Both the position numbers and the translations under genes were made by a program. The notes under the pieces are model-generated. The model was not told where the DNA came from and did not search any database. It saw nothing but the letters and a program-made list of their open reading frames with translations. 29,149 nucleotides of DNA from a virus: the IMG/VR virus record IMGVR_UViG_3300027132_000116, positions 1-29,149 of that record; one strand, written 5' to 3'. How positions within the stretch are numbered: the stretch's first letter is position 1; every line of letters starts with the position of its first letter. Shown here piece after piece: positions 1 through 4,732 of the stretch.

Positions 1-39
1 GATCTATGAAATTTTACTGTCTAGAACATGCAGTAAATA

Positions 40-67
40 TTGCAGTTGACTAGGATTATGGTATAAT
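40..67 (+). promoter_or_regulatory. Promoter of the micro-gene cascade, probably leaderless
   Basis: A -10 box TATAAT lies at 62-67, preceded by TGG (extended -10, TGnTATAAT). A weak -35 TTGCAG lies at 40-45 with a 16-bp spacer. The ATG of the first small gene starts 6 nt after the -10 box, where transcription should begin, and there is no Shine-Dalgarno sequence, so the mRNA is probably leaderless. A better-looking TTGACT at 46-51 is only 10 bp from the -10 and is too close to act with it. Confidence 0.6.
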
Positions 68-73
68 ATATAT

Positions 74-205
74 ATGAAAAGATGTTCTGCACACACATGC
101 TCATTGCCATCATTTGTATTTAGAAAAGATGATCCATCTATTGGATACTGCATGGCACATGGCATGGAATACGCATACGTTATGAAAGCTAGAGAATCTA
201 AATGA
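74..205 (+). CDS. Small Cys/His protein, 43 aa, possible zinc-binding
   Basis: I do not recognise the family. The 43-residue product starts MKRCSAHTC and has C4, C9, C26 and H29 (C-x4-C, then C-x2-H), a spacing that could hold one zinc ion. It is basic at both ends. The start is set by the -10 box 6 nt upstream. Its stop overlaps the next start as ATGA (202-205), which suggests translational coupling and supports it as a real gene despite its size. The longer minus-strand frame over the same bases has no promoter or ribosome binding site. Confidence 0.55.
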   Translation: MKRCSAHTCSLPSFVFRKDDPSIGYCMAHGMEYAYVMKARESK

Positions 206-279
206 ATTGGATTCAAGCAACAGTAATATTTGGACCTATATTGGTTCTATTAATAGCATTTTGGGATGATATCAAATGA
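202..279 (+). CDS. Micro-protein with one membrane segment, 25 aa
   Basis: This 25-residue peptide starts MNWIQATVIFG, continues with a hydrophobic stretch of about 16 residues (rich in I, L, V and A) and ends WDDIK, as expected for a single membrane-spanning segment. Its ATG overlaps the TGA of the preceding gene (ATGA) and its own TGA overlaps the next ATG in the same way. It has no good ribosome binding site, so translation probably depends on coupling. No family is recognised. Small one-span peptides near phage lysis genes can be holin helpers, but nothing here shows that directly. Confidence 0.5.
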   Translation: MNWIQATVIFGPILVLLIAFWDDIK

Positions 280-422
280 AGAAGATCTATGCTTTAATTG
301 CTCTAACTGCGACAGCAGTCTTTTCAGGTCTTGCTATGTCTAAATTTTTAAATTGGGCGGGTAAGCAAGAAGATATCTTTGATTTTGACCTAGATGAAGA
401 TATAGACAGTGAAGACTTCTAA
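276..422 (+). CDS. Small membrane or exported protein with acidic tail, 48 aa
   Basis: The 48-residue product begins MKKIYALIALTATAVFSG, a short basic start followed by a hydrophobic segment, typical of a signal peptide or N-terminal anchor. After a short linker (KFLNWAGKQ) it ends in a very acidic tail (EDIFDFDLDEDIDSEDF). The start overlaps the preceding stop as ATGA. It is the longest and most convincing member of the cascade. The function is unknown. The layout of anchor plus charged tail recalls small phage membrane proteins, but I cannot assign a family. Confidence 0.55.
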   Translation: MKKIYALIALTATAVFSGLAMSKFLNWAGKQEDIFDFDLDEDIDSEDF

Positions 423-492
423 TCTATATAGGTCAATACAATGGATTGCTTGGCTTCTTATGGGTATGTATATTATATCCTGGCTATTGTAG
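409..492 (+). CDS. Possible micro-protein with one membrane segment, 27 aa, GTG start
   Basis: A GTG-started frame overlaps the previous gene by 14 nt and encodes 27 residues: a short polar start (MKTSNLYRS) and then a hydrophobic, Trp-rich segment (IQWIAWLLMGMYIISWLL). It continues the pattern of tiny overlapping genes with one membrane span. The ribosome binding site is weak (a GAAGA-like stretch about 10 nt upstream) and the start is GTG, so this call is less secure than the three before it. Confidence 0.35.
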   Translation: MKTSNLYRSIQWIAWLLMGMYIISWLL

Positions 493-517
493 AAAATTGC
501 TAGCTTTTTTTCTCCCG

Positions 518-587
518 CCCTTTTAAGGGTCTAAGTATCAGAGATACCAAATATGACCCGTTAGGGCTTTAGAACCCTCGTAGAGGG
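518..587 (+). other. Run of short hairpins, possible structured RNA or terminator
   Basis: Four short inverted repeats with tight loops follow one another: CCCTT-TT-AAGGG (518-529), GTATC-AGA-GATAC (535-547), CCC-GTTA-GGG (557-566) and CCCTC-GTA-GAGGG (575-587). An alternative outer stem, GGGTC (527-531) with GACCC (555-559), would enclose the second hairpin. No T-run follows, so this is not a clear intrinsic terminator. It lies between the micro-gene cascade and the convergent minus-strand operon; apart from the possible 26-aa gene at 593-673, I see nothing else in 493-701. Confidence 0.35.
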
Positions 588-592
588 CTTAT

Positions 593-673
593 ATGGGATA
601 TTCTAGAAAATGTTGCAAAGTAATATATGGGTCTTCTATCGCCGAAGCACTTTTTTCGCACTTTTTACACTAA
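593..673 (+). CDS. Possible micro-protein, 26 aa, Cys pair
   Basis: A 26-codon frame (MGYSRKCCKVIYGSSIAEAL, then FSHFLH) has a GAGGG ribosome binding site about 6 nt upstream; those bases are also the right arm of the hairpin at 575-587. It has an adjacent cysteine pair and no membrane segment. An in-frame stop a few codons upstream fixes the start. With no recognisable family and little sequence to judge, it may be chance. It ends 29 bp before the convergent oxygenase-like gene. Confidence 0.3.
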   Translation: MGYSRKCCKVIYGSSIAEALFSHFLH

Positions 674-701
674 TTGCACTATATGTCTGATTTGTACGGT
701 A

Positions 702-1343
702 TTAACCAACTACCCAATCGCCATGCTTATAGATCCAGTCAACAAAAGAATACTTAACGCCAGAAAGAACTTCATCCGATAGATACGCCTGTCCTTGATC
801 AATTGGGAAACAATACAAAGTGTTTGGCTTAAGTTCTATCTTAGATCCATCAGACAAAAGTTTTATATTTCCGCCAGTCCATTCGCCTAAATAATAAAGC
901 GCTATGTAGTCTGCTGACTTCCATGTATCCTTACCGCCCCACATTCTGCTTACATCGTCACCAGGTCTTGTTCTATTGATTGTGTTATGTTCGTTTGTCC
1001 AATATTCATTAATTATTGCTTCAACTATTGCAGCGTTTAATGTTTGGATAGTAAGTGGTTTTGAAATTCTTGCGTATAGCTCTGAAGTTTCAGGTATACC
1101 GTGACCAATCCAAGATTCTTCATCAAGAGATTCACATTGAAATAAAATGTATGTATAGTCTTGAGGATTTAACAGATCGTCGTACTTGAGAATACCGTTT
1201 CCAATGTCAACAAAGCCTGGCTTCTGGTGCAAATAAACTTGTTCAATAGGAACATCGTTTTTAATTTCAAATTGTTGAATAGTTTCTAGTTCTGAAGAAT
1301 CGTTTTGTTCTTCAATAATATTTTCCCAAATAATCTCAGCCAT
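702..1343 (-). CDS. Degenerate 2OG-Fe(II) oxygenase-like protein, ligands lost
   Basis: The 213-residue product carries the C-terminal fold signature of the phage prolyl-4-hydroxylase-like 2OG oxygenases nearby: ALYYLGEWTGGNIKL (residues 148-162), a K-P-N-T turn (172-175) and SGVKYSFVDW (194-203). The key ligands are missing. Where the HxD motif should be, about 23 residues before the GG, the text is MWGGKDTW (134-141). Where the distal His should be, 10 residues before K197, there is Y187. Lys197, the usual 2-oxoglutarate anchor position, is kept. It is therefore probably non-catalytic, acting as a scaffold or binding subunit, or it has changed chemistry. It is the last gene of the leaderless minus operon, 1 bp after the intact oxygenase, which would be a natural partner. 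The first 90 residues match no domain I know. Confidence 0.65.
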   Translation of the reverse strand: MAEIIWENIIEEQNDSSELETIQQFEIKNDVPIEQVYLHQKPGFVDIGNGILKYDDLLNPQDYTYILFQCESLDEESWIGHGIPETSELYARISKPLTIQTLNAAIVEAIINEYWTNEHNTINRTRPGDDVSRMWGGKDTWKSADYIALYYLGEWTGGNIKLLSDGSKIELKPNTLYCFPIDQGQAYLSDEVLSGVKYSFVDWIYKHGDWVVG

Positions 1344-1344
1344 T

Positions 1345-1902
1345 TTATTTCTTTTCTGTTAAAAAAGTAGAATAAGCATATCTTATTCCGCTAGTAACTT
1401 CTGCTACGCCGTGTCTAATTAAAGCACCGTGTATTAGTAAATCTCCAGACTTAGGCTTTATTTTTAAACCAAGTGATGGGTAATACAATTCTCCGCCTTC
1501 AAAGTTATCTGTAAAGTATGCAACTGCCCCATATTTTGTTATTGCACATGTATTAAAGTCATCGTTTGAAGTTGCTTCACCATCTTCACCACAGGTATCT
1601 TCATGCTCGTGCATACTATCTCCAGGAAACATTCTGTGAAAAGAGGAATTTCTTGTAGCTACATATCCTGGATCTACTAGATCAGATACTCTTTCGTTAA
1701 CCTCAAGCAATTCTGGTATAGCTTTACTGACCTTGCCGTTATACCAATCTAGCGGACTATTTGCTTCGTTCCACTCAGGCTCTGTTAAGCTGTTTGCAAT
1801 ATTCTCTAATGAGATACACTCTTCTTTACTTAAAAAATTTTCGTATACCCAAATTTCGTCGTATATTTTTTTAACGTTTGGGTTGTTGTCAAAATTAAGC
1901 AT
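1345..1902 (-). CDS. 2OG-Fe(II) oxygenase, prolyl-4-hydroxylase-like
   Basis: The 185-residue product is a complete small oxygenase of the prolyl-4-hydroxylase/PKHD-like class, which couples decarboxylation of 2-oxoglutarate to hydroxylation of a substrate. The likely iron ligands are H100 and D102 (in MHEHED) and H164 (in IRHGV); R174, ten residues after the distal His, should bind 2-oxoglutarate. The core AVAYFTDNFEGGELYYP and the KPKSGDLLIHG turn are typical. A Cys/acid-rich insertion (residues 103-120) sits between the HxD motif and the core and is absent from the paralogues on the right side of the window. It overlaps the preceding gene by 8 nt and precedes the degenerate paralogue. The substrate is unknown. 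Confidence 0.85.
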   Translation of the reverse strand: MLNFDNNPNVKKIYDEIWVYENFLSKEECISLENIANSLTEPEWNEANSPLDWYNGKVSKAIPELLEVNERVSDLVDPGYVATRNSSFHRMFPGDSMHEHEDTCGEDGEATSNDDFNTCAITKYGAVAYFTDNFEGGELYYPSLGLKIKPKSGDLLIHGALIRHGVAEVTSGIRYAYSTFLTEKK

Positions 1903-2056
1903 CTTTTTTCTTTCTCCAAAAAAATATCTTAGATAGAATTTTTTCTACCCGAAGTTCTATTCTAGTTTCCATTTTGCCCGCAGGAGTTTCTTCCTTATAA
2001 TACTTTGTTCCAAAGTAAGGATTCTTCATTTGTTTAGAAAACTCATGAGGGGTCAT
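1895..2056 (-). CDS. Small basic protein, 53 aa, first gene of leaderless operon
   Basis: The unrecognised 53-residue protein begins MTPHEFSKQMKNPYFG and ends in a strongly basic stretch (FFWRKKKDA). I chose the ATG at 2056 rather than one 36 nt upstream, because the upstream frame runs through the promoter: TATAAT on the minus strand (2068-2063) ends 6 nt before this ATG, so the transcript would start at or next to the A of the start codon. There is no Shine-Dalgarno sequence. Its end overlaps the oxygenase start by 8 nt, so the two are probably translated together. Confidence 0.65.
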   Translation of the reverse strand: MTPHEFSKQMKNPYFGTKYYKEETPAGKMETRIELRVEKILSKIFFWRKKKDA

Positions 2057-2062
2057 ACTTCT

Positions 2063-2092
2063 ATTATACACCCCAAAAAACAAAAAACCCAA
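2063..2092 (-). promoter_or_regulatory. Leaderless promoter of the minus-strand oxygenase operon
   Basis: Read on the minus strand, GGTGTATAAT carries the -10 TATAAT at 2068-2063, with a weak -35 TTGGGT at 2092-2087 (18-bp spacer) that lies inside the left arm of the terminator hairpin. The ATG at 2056 begins 6 nt after the -10 box. The same GGTGTATAAT string is used at 14866-14875. Because promoter and terminator overlap, readthrough from upstream and initiation here may affect each other. Confidence 0.6.
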
Positions 2093-2164
2093 TCAGAGGC
2101 GGATCCGATTGGGTTTTGCTGCCATTTAAGGCAATTATAGGGAACAATAAATTGCTCGACCTAT
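2082..2164 (-). ncRNA. Candidate small structured RNA with its own promoter and terminator
   Basis: On the minus strand a strong promoter (2199-2171) predicts a start near 2164, and an intrinsic terminator ends transcription near 2082, giving an RNA of about 80 nt with no reading frame of note. It can fold into GAGCAA-UUUA-UUGUUC (about 2154-2139), then UGCC-UUAAAU-GGCA (about 2132-2119), then the terminator stem. It lacks a T-arm and acceptor pairing, so it is not a tRNA. The function is unknown; a regulatory RNA of the phage or one acting on the host is possible. Confidence 0.5.
2084..2117 (-). terminator. Strong intrinsic terminator
   Basis: An 11-bp perfect stem (AAAACCCAATC at 2084-2094 with GATTGGGTTTT at 2107-2117) encloses a 12-nt loop. 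On the minus strand it runs into TTTTTTGTTTTTT, an ideal U-tract. On the plus strand only four T follow, so it is mainly a minus-strand terminator. It separates the lysozyme operon and small RNA from the leaderless oxygenase operon. Confidence 0.85.
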
Positions 2165-2170
2165 AATATT

Positions 2171-2199
2171 ATTGTATTGTATACAATATTTTAAGTCAA
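2171..2199 (-). promoter_or_regulatory. Sigma70-type promoter with operator-like palindrome
   Basis: On the minus strand a -35 TTGACT (2199-2194) and a -10 TACAAT (2176-2171) are separated by the ideal 17 bp. The spacer contains a perfect 12-bp palindrome, ATTGTATACAAT (2176-2187), which abuts the -10 box. That is a good place for a dimeric repressor. The promoter begins 3 bp after the stop of the upstream gene and its only product before the terminator is the small RNA. Confidence 0.7.
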
Positions 2200-2201
2200 G
2201 A

Positions 2202-2396
2202 CTAATCTACAGAAATCATTCCTCTTGCAATTAGTGCATCAACAATTCCGCTACACATCTGATTATATCCAGGCTGTGCTTGCAATAAAGCTTTTTCTAG
2301 TTCTACCAGGTCTCCCTGTGCTTGTACGGTTGCCTGTCTTGATTGAATATTAATCTGTTCAACCATTGTGTCTACTACTGCTTCTTTAGTCGCCAT
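2202..2396 (-). CDS. Small hypothetical phage protein, 64 aa
   Basis: The 64-residue protein starts MATKEAVVDTMVEQINIQSR, has no membrane segment and looks helical, with heptad-like spacing in the middle (LVELEKALLQAQ). It has a strong ribosome binding site (AAGGAAG, 4 nt before the ATG) and overlaps the upstream gene by 11 nt. It is the last protein gene of the lysozyme operon. I do not recognise the family. Size, helicity and position would suit a small chaperone or accessory protein, but nothing specific supports that. Confidence 0.7.
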   Translation of the reverse strand: MATKEAVVDTMVEQINIQSRQATVQAQGDLVELEKALLQAQPGYNQMCSGIVDALIARGMISVD

Positions 2397-2598
2397 TTTC
2401 TTCCTTTTCTTCTATTGAGTATGATGGACTAGGACCCAAAAGGAATCCTTCTTTATGATATTGTACCATTTTCCCTACTTCTTCTCCACCTACCGAGCCC
2501 TTTGCTATTAAGGTCAGCATATCGTAAATACGGTGAAGCATTATATAATTTACCATAGGCAAATTGTCTTCTAGCGCTTGTGGATCTTTTTCTTCCAT
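2386..2598 (-). CDS. Small hypothetical protein, 70 aa, acidic ends
   Basis: This unrecognised 70-residue protein starts MEEKDPQALEDN and ends SIEEKEENGD; the middle (YIMLHRIYDMLTLIAKG) is amphipathic and helical. I chose the ATG at 2598 because a GGGGAGG ribosome binding site sits 5 nt upstream and its A is shared with the TAA of the upstream gene (TAATG). An ATG 24 nt further upstream lacks these features. The phrase MLHRIYDMLTLIA resembles short helical oligomerisation segments, but no function can be assigned. Confidence 0.7.
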   Translation of the reverse strand: MEEKDPQALEDNLPMVNYIMLHRIYDMLTLIAKGSVGGEEVGKMVQYHKEGFLLGPSPSYSIEEKEENGD

Positions 2599-2801
2599 TA
2601 TGGCCTCCCCATATCGTTCCAAAATATTTCCCTACCCATAGCGTCTTTGTCTAATATGGCATTTCCTTCAAATTCATATGAGGAAAAGGTCTCTTCTTTC
2701 GCCGCACTGAAATTTGCACTATTTTGCGGAATCACTTTAACGTGAAAAAAATTCTCTTCTTGTTCACAGGTGCATTGCCCATTTTTACATTCATCCAACA
2801 T
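2598..2801 (-). CDS. Small hypothetical protein, 67 aa, N-terminal Cys cluster
   Basis: The 67-residue protein begins MLDECKNGQCTCEQEE, with three cysteines in nine residues (C5, C10, C12) and none later, which suggests a metal site or disulfide. The rest is acidic and polar with aromatic residues. It overlaps the upstream zinc-ribbon-like gene by 11 nt and the downstream gene by 1 nt, so it belongs to a tightly coupled operon. No family is recognised. Confidence 0.65.
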   Translation of the reverse strand: MLDECKNGQCTCEQEENFFHVKVIPQNSANFSAAKEETFSSYEFEGNAILDKDAMGREIFWNDMGRP

Positions 2802-3000
2802 TTTCCACTGCCCTTACGATATCATCGTAGTCTTTAGACCCAAGTATTTTTTTATATTCACAGGATAAGCAATAAATAAATACCCTGTCTTCGCCGTCCT
2901 GATTAGGTAAAAGAGAGCCCTGATCCATTGGGCATAAAAGCTCTGGAACAAGGCCCTCTTTTGATAAAGAGAGATACTTCGATACATACTGTATCTTCAT
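2791..3000 (-). CDS. Small zinc-ribbon-like protein, 69 aa
   Basis: The 69-residue product has LCPMDQGSLLPN (C23) and YCLSCEYKK (C44, C47), with an aromatic IY just before the second pair. This resembles a degenerate zinc ribbon in which the first C-x2-C has become C-x2-D. Such small proteins in phages often bind nucleic acid or host polymerase, but the target here is unknown. It starts 5 bp after the lysozyme gene in the same operon. Confidence 0.6.
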   Translation of the reverse strand: MKIQYVSKYLSLSKEGLVPELLCPMDQGSLLPNQDGEDRVFIYCLSCEYKKILGSKDYDDIVRAVENVG

Positions 3001-3005
3001 TTATC

Positions 3006-3557
3006 CTACTTCTTTTCAGTTGTTGGGAATCGCAATAGCCATTCCTGCGCTTTAGGGGTCATACCCTTCCAGCTTGACCAATCTAAACCGCCGTTGGTCA
3101 TATAATACGTTATCTCTGCGTTTGTTACTGGGTCGAATAACTCTTTGTTACTCTTTAGGTCGAACTTCTCAAGTCTTTCAGGACCAAGATTTCCGATCAT
3201 GTTTATCTGGAATACTCCGTAAGAACTATCTCCAGTTTTCTTATCCCCGTTATATGCAAGCGGTCTTCCGTTAGATTCACGCTTTGCTATGGACCAAGCT
3301 TTCTTAAGGCCTACTCCTTCGAATCCTACAGTCTTGAGTAGTAATACTAGCTCTTCGTCTGTAAGCATCTCAGATGGCTTGTAAATTTCTTTACTGAACT
3401 TATCTAAGACTTCTTGCTTTAGTTGGGCTTCAGTTTTCACTAAAGGTTTTACTACTAAGGCTTGTGTAGGCTGGACTGGAAACATAAATAATGTTATCAT
3501 TACTATTGTAACCAGATTATGAGCCAAATCACTAACCTGTTGTTTTATTTTCTCCAT
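3006..3557 (-). CDS. Secreted lysozyme-like peptidoglycan hydrolase
   Basis: The product probably cleaves the host cell-wall glycan, for lysis or at entry. The 183 residues begin with a basic start and a hydrophobic segment (LVTIVMITLFMFPVQP, 15-30) ending in PTQA, a plausible signal peptide cleaved near residue 33. The C-terminal domain (about 85-165) has a lysozyme/transglycosylase-type pattern: AKRESNGRP with candidate catalytic E94, DSSYGVFQINM (110-120) and NAEITYYMTNGGLDWSSW (146-163). I chose the ATG at 3557 because GGAGG lies 8 nt upstream; ATGs at 3563 and 3629 fit less well. It heads the minus-strand operon, far from the holin-like gene at 6734, so lysis functions are split between transcripts. 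It could instead be a virion-associated hydrolase. Confidence 0.75.
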   Translation of the reverse strand: MEKIKQQVSDLAHNLVTIVMITLFMFPVQPTQALVVKPLVKTEAQLKQEVLDKFSKEIYKPSEMLTDEELVLLLKTVGFEGVGLKKAWSIAKRESNGRPLAYNGDKKTGDSSYGVFQINMIGNLGPERLEKFDLKSNKELFDPVTNAEITYYMTNGGLDWSSWKGMTPKAQEWLLRFPTTEKK

Positions 3558-3590
3558 TGGCATTTCCTCCTCTAGAGATAACGAACTACA

Positions 3591-3620
3591 ATCATAACAT
3601 TGATAGGATAAACCTGTCAA
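3591..3620 (-). promoter_or_regulatory. Promoter of the lysozyme operon
   Basis: On the minus strand a perfect -35 TTGACA (3620-3615) and a -10 TATGAT (3596-3591) are separated by 18 bp. Transcription should start near 3584 and give a leader of about 27 nt with a GAGGAGG ribosome binding site. An additional TTGACT lies 9 bp further upstream. The divergent glycosyltransferase begins at 3643, so the two share this short control region; I see no clear plus-strand promoter here. Confidence 0.7.
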
Positions 3621-3642
3621 GCCAGTCAACTAGAAAGAAAAC

Positions 3643-4644
3643 ATGAATATATCTTATTATACTATTCAAGCGGGACTAAATCCTGCTGTTGGCTTTGGCT
3701 ATGCAGGAAAAAACATTGTTAAATCATTAAACAATTTAGGTCATTCTGTATCTTTTGCTAATCCCAAATCTACTATTCAATTAAACTTTACTCAGCCACA
3801 TCATTATAAGTTGCATAGAAATCAATATCAAATTGGATACACCCCGTGGGAGTCAACAGCTATGAGACCAGACTGGGTTGAAAGATTTAATGCGTGTGAT
3901 GAAGTTTGGGCACCATCTAATTGGTGTGCACAAGTATTTAAAGATAACGGAGTTACAAAACCAATATATATTTATCCACACGGTATAGAAGATATTTGGA
4001 AACCAAAGCGTAGAGTTATTAGAGAAGGACAACCACTTAAATTTTTACACATAGGAGAACCATCTCCAAGAAAAGACGGACAAATAGCAGTAGATACTTT
4101 TATTAAACTGTTTGGCGGAAACCCAAATTACCATTTAACAATTAAAGCTCATAAGTTTAATACTGTTAGAGTCTACGATCAATATAATAATTTTGTGAGT
4201 CCAGAAAAGGCATACGGTAACATAACTTTAATTACAGATGAGTTAGAAGAAGCAGATCTTGTTGCGTTGTATCACAGTCATCATGTTTTGTTATATCCTA
4301 CCTGGGGAGAAGGTTTTGGTTTTATTCCGCTCCAAGGTTTAGCAACTGGCATGCCAGTTATATCAACATATGATTGGTCTCACTATGTGGACTACATGGG
4401 ACCACTTAAATTAAAATCTAAACTTACAGATGAGACTTTACCTAAATCAGTTGGCGATGAATACATTGGTAAGATGTTTAAACCTGATGCAAAACATTTA
4501 GAAGAGTTGATGCGTGAAATAACTATGGATTACAATGCATACTCTGGTTATTATTTTGCTCAGTCAACTAAGATACACAAAGATTATAATTGGGATCAGT
4601 TGACCAAGAAAGCCTTTGAACATTTAGTAGAAAAATTTTCTTAG
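3643..4644 (+). CDS. Glycosyltransferase, GT4-like (GT-B fold)
   Basis: The 333-residue enzyme should transfer a sugar from a nucleotide-activated donor. Features are an N-terminal glycine-rich start (GLNPAVGFGYAGKNIVKSL, 11-29), YPHGIED (111-117) at the domain junction, the donor-site GEPSPRKDG (138-146) and YPTWGEGFGFIPLQGLATG (218-236). In the classic E-x7-E motif the first Glu is E223 but the second is Gln231, a conservative change at a donor-contacting position. No membrane segment is seen. It is followed by a separate promoter for ribonucleotide reductase. The acceptor is unknown; candidates are phage DNA, host wall glycans or virion proteins, including any hydroxylated by the neighbouring oxygenases. 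Confidence 0.85.
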   Translation: MNISYYTIQAGLNPAVGFGYAGKNIVKSLNNLGHSVSFANPKSTIQLNFTQPHHYKLHRNQYQIGYTPWESTAMRPDWVERFNACDEVWAPSNWCAQVFKDNGVTKPIYIYPHGIEDIWKPKRRVIREGQPLKFLHIGEPSPRKDGQIAVDTFIKLFGGNPNYHLTIKAHKFNTVRVYDQYNNFVSPEKAYGNITLITDELEEADLVALYHSHHVLLYPTWGEGFGFIPLQGLATGMPVISTYDWSHYVDYMGPLKLKSKLTDETLPKSVGDEYIGKMFKPDAKHLEELMREITMDYNAYSGYYFAQSTKIHKDYNWDQLTKKAFEHLVEKFS

Positions 4645-4667
4645 GGCTTCCCCTTTTAATTGATCTT

Positions 4668-4676
4668 TGGTAGAAT
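4668..4676 (+). promoter_or_regulatory. Extended -10 promoter for ribonucleotide reductase
   Basis: TGGTAGAAT combines a TG extension with the -10 TAGAAT (4671-4676), 24 bp after the glycosyltransferase stop; no good -35 is visible. The same nonamer recurs at 6668-6676. The predicted leader of about 50 nt holds a small inverted repeat (CCGC-TAG-GCGG) and a GGCGGAG-like ribosome binding site. I see no B12-box, so no cobalamin riboswitch is supported. Confidence 0.5.
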
Positions 4677-4732
4677 AGGATCTTCACACTAAATTTAAAT
4701 TAACCGCTAGGCGGAGAAAAAGGTATTATAAA

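Noticed and set aside
3-53. Short plus-strand frame ending in MKFYCLEHAVNIAVD
   Set aside because: It is open to the window edge and could be the tail of an upstream gene, but too little is visible to call it.
4-216. Open minus-strand frame of 70 codons
   Set aside because: It covers the micro-gene cascade, has no promoter or ribosome binding site, and the plus strand has a promoter and linked ATGA overlaps.
2082-2164. Possible tRNA on the minus strand
   Set aside because: The length fits, but there is no acceptor pairing, T-loop consensus or CCA-type end, and a terminator stem occupies the 3' part.
4645-4732. Cobalamin riboswitch ahead of the B12-dependent reductase
   Set aside because: The leader is too short and no B12-box sequence is visible.
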